Shown here in pieces: positions 61,996 to 64,000 of a DNA stretch of 64,000 nucleotides (position 1 is the first letter of the stretch; the number at the start of each line of letters is the position of its first letter). Origin of the DNA: Phascolomyces articulosus (Eukaryota; Mucoromycota; Mucoromycetes; Mucorales; Lichtheimiaceae); NCBI GenBank assembly GCA_025677815.1, contig JAIXMP010000018.1, positions 372,001 to 436,000 on the forward strand. The letters are read 5' to 3'. The notes beneath the pieces were generated by a model. The model ran no database searches, had not been told where the DNA came from, and saw only the letters and a list, made by a program, of their open reading frames with translations. The position numbers and the translations under genes are program-made.

Positions 61996-62039
<44 letters not shown>

Positions 62040-62300
62040 CTTCGAGAAAAAATTATACCAGGATTTTTTTATGATAAAAAAACGTGTTTTTTTCATTTAT
62101 AGTAAAACGAATCTCTCTTTTTTTTTTAATAATAATAAACATCAAACAACAACACTAACAAACAACACACTCCATCTACTAACTCATTTATAGTTTTTGT
62201 TTATGAAAAAAGAAAAATATGATATACCATATAAAAAATGGACGATGGGAGAGAAAAAAAAGACAGGGTAAAAGTAAAGAAAGAAAAAAAAACGAGATGG
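61700..62300. other. Promoter region of the La-related protein gene; 3' flank of VMA6
   Basis: The two minus-strand genes are 601 bp apart. The spacer has a CA microsatellite and several T-runs. The frame open on the minus strand upstream of 61699 includes the CA repeat read as Val-Cys and is unlikely to be coding. Confidence 0.5.
61997..62033. repeat. CA dinucleotide microsatellite
   Basis: About 18 perfect CA units, 298 bp upstream of the La-related protein start. Confidence 0.9.
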
Positions 62301-63822
62301 TTACAAGACAGGGATATAGCTATTGATTCGATCCTTTTGATTTTGAGAAATACATTCAGCAATCCATACAATGTTTCGAATCTCTTGTTCCTTTAGCTTG
62401 ATATAAGCATAAAATACACCATAGTTGAATTGTTGTTGGAATGCAAGTCGGTTCAAAAATACTTCATGTTCGAAAAACTTGTCTTCTAATGTCTTGCCAC
62501 TGGTCGACATATCAAAGAAAGGTCGATATTCCTATTATGTATATCATTTTTACATAAATATATTTTCGATTATCTTTTGAACAAAAAAGAATGACTTACA
62601 TGGAAAACTTCACAAGTAGCCTTGACTTGTTCAAATTCATCAGCAATAGCAAGCTTGGCATTGCCTTCAGGGAACAATCGACCAATGGTAGGGAATAGCT
62701 TTTTACGATCTTCTTTGGGTAATTCTGTACCAAAAGAATTGATGGTAATATTGACGGTACGACGATCTGCTTCAAACTAGAAAAAAAAAGTAGATGTGTT
62801 TTTTTACGTATGAATAATTATTACCCCATCTTAATCCCCACTTTTGTCTCAAAAACCTATCTCTATCTATTATCTCTAAAGGTTGCTGTTGTTATAGATA
62901 AAATACCTGCAAGATATCACCCATCACTTCCGCTGTAGGACCACCCAAGGTTTGACAAAAAGCATAAAAATCTTCAAGATAAGCTTTATACAATGTATTA
63001 CGAATGATTTCAATATTCAATTCATCCAAATCCTGAGCACTCAAACAATTAGCAAAGTAAGGGGCAAGCGGTGTTTCGACAAGGACCGTGTTGTACAGTT
63101 CCGCCACCGTTGTTGCAACACATAATGCTGGCATCGATTCAAATTGTCCCAATGGATGACAACGTTCCAAAAGGTCATGGGTATCGCGTTCATGAAGTGT
63201 ACCAGTAATAAGTAAAATAACATTATCAATCATGTATTGATATCTATATATATTGATACGGTTATTTATTCTGTCTTTTTTTTTTTGTTATGACACATAA
63301 CAGAAAATAGTCTCTGTCTCCCAAAATATATTACGTGATATAGTCCAAGAATTTGGATAAAGGTTGAACAGCTGTTGCTCGAATATAGTTGAATTCATCA
63401 ACCAATCGTTCAGTCAATCGTTCAGACAAAGTAGATGTAGCAAGTGGTGATGGTTCGTTTTGAAGTAATGTACCATAATCAGTAGCACCAATTTGAAGAC
63501 GTAAATCTGGTTTTTTTTTAATGAAAAAAAAAAAACGCGTTAATATTTATCTCAATATCATATTCTTTTTTTTTATAAATGACAATCTCGCTCTTTTTCT
63601 TTCTTTCGAGGCTAATGATTTCCATTGAACTCAATGAAAAAAAAAAACCAAATATATAAAAAGAAAAAACTAAACACTTTTTTTTTTTTTTTTTTTACCT
63701 TCAAGCGTTTCACATTGCGTAAAGTTCAAATATTGAGTTTGGTTCAAAATACCGGAAAAGTAACCTCGAAGGATACCATCAATATAACCGTCGTTTTCGT
63801 TATAAAAAAGTGCAGATGCCAT
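62301..63822 (-). CDS. VMA6: V-type ATPase subunit d (Vma6)
   Basis: Five exons in phase: 63822-63699, 63506-63335, 63243-62907, 62776-62600, 62531-62301; 346 residues, the usual length for subunit d. Diagnostic stretches: [20 protein letters not shown] at the N-terminus, LTQCETLEDLRLQ-type sequence (here [14 protein letters not shown]), [75 protein letters not shown], and the C-terminal [20 protein letters not shown]. Subunit d caps the membrane c-ring and couples it to the central stalk of the vacuolar proton pump. The start [10 protein letters not shown] has no upstream in-frame ATG. Neighbouring genes are unrelated. Only about 180 bp of its promoter is in the window; it includes a short TA run near 63878. 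Confidence 0.93.
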
Positions 63823-64000
63823 GCTTAGATGAGTGAATAATGAATGACGAGTTTATTTTTTGGGAGGATATATAGGTGATATATATATATGAAAGAAGAA
63901 GAAAAAAACCGCAAGCACACAAAAAAAGACGAAACGTAAAACCTCCTCCATCGTACCAGATGGATTCAAATACCGATCACTTAAAAGAGAGAGAGCTTAT

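Noticed and set aside
61700..62029. In-frame N-terminal extension of the La-related protein through the CA repeat
   Set aside because: It would begin with a Val-Cys run encoded by the microsatellite; the Met at 61699 is followed by ordinary sequence.
1..64000. CRISPR arrays, bacterial operons, Shine-Dalgarno sites
   Set aside because: No regularly spaced repeats and a clearly eukaryotic gene structure.

Overview
The window is AT-rich eukaryotic DNA from a fungus, most likely an early-diverging one (Mucoromycota, Mucorales-like). That placement is an inference. It rests on many short spliceosomal introns (about 45-120 bp, GTAAGT/GTATGT-type donors and TAG/CAG acceptors), fungal gene families (Kre9/Knh1, dynactin Arp10, Vma6, a Slf1/LARP4-type La protein), LRR-type F-box relatives and TnpB/Fanzor-like sequence. 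No species can be named. No rRNA, tRNA or CRISPR was found by eye.

Layout. 0-12 kb: three intact, intron-containing genes, all on the minus strand: a GPI-anchored Kre9/Knh1-like wall protein (2868-4036), a single-pass membrane protein with a repetitive TNG/SNG beta-solenoid ectodomain (7111-8955) and actin-related protein Arp10 (10188-12002). 12-29 kb: a decayed accessory region. It holds a frameshifted membrane-protein gene, a kelch-repeat membrane protein with two frameshifts, two nonsense changes and a 1,063-bp insertion flanked by a perfect 9-bp duplication, two diverged tandem LRR/F-box-like relics, a dispersed repeat, small membrane and acidic ORFs, a Myb/SANT relic, and a broken TnpB/Fanzor-type gene (27034-28425). 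29-33.8 kb: no recognisable genes. 33.8-35.3 kb: an intact bHLH transcription factor. 35.4-49.9 kb: mostly non-coding, with another LRR relic, an inverted second copy of the dispersed repeat, a MITE-like element and a LINE remnant. 49.9-63.8 kb: a gene-rich block with a small two-span membrane protein, a divergent Rab11-like GTPase lacking the switch-II glutamine and prenylation cysteines, a small C2-domain protein with a 14-nt microexon, a GNAT acetyltransferase, a La-related protein and V-ATPase subunit d (Vma6).

The intact genes are unrelated single housekeeping or regulatory loci, not an operon or cluster. Reading frames were joined by hand from splice sites. For Kre9, the TNG protein, Arp10, bHLH, the small membrane protein, Rab, C2, GNAT, LARP and Vma6, every exon junction keeps phase. 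The pseudogene calls are strongest where intact homologous sequence resumes in another frame without splice sites. Assembly indels cannot be excluded for the single-base cases.

The points most worth a second look are the TnpB/Fanzor relic with its neighbouring Myb relic, the precisely delimited insertion in the kelch gene, the catalytically altered Rab, the 14-nt microexon and the dispersed repeat family.
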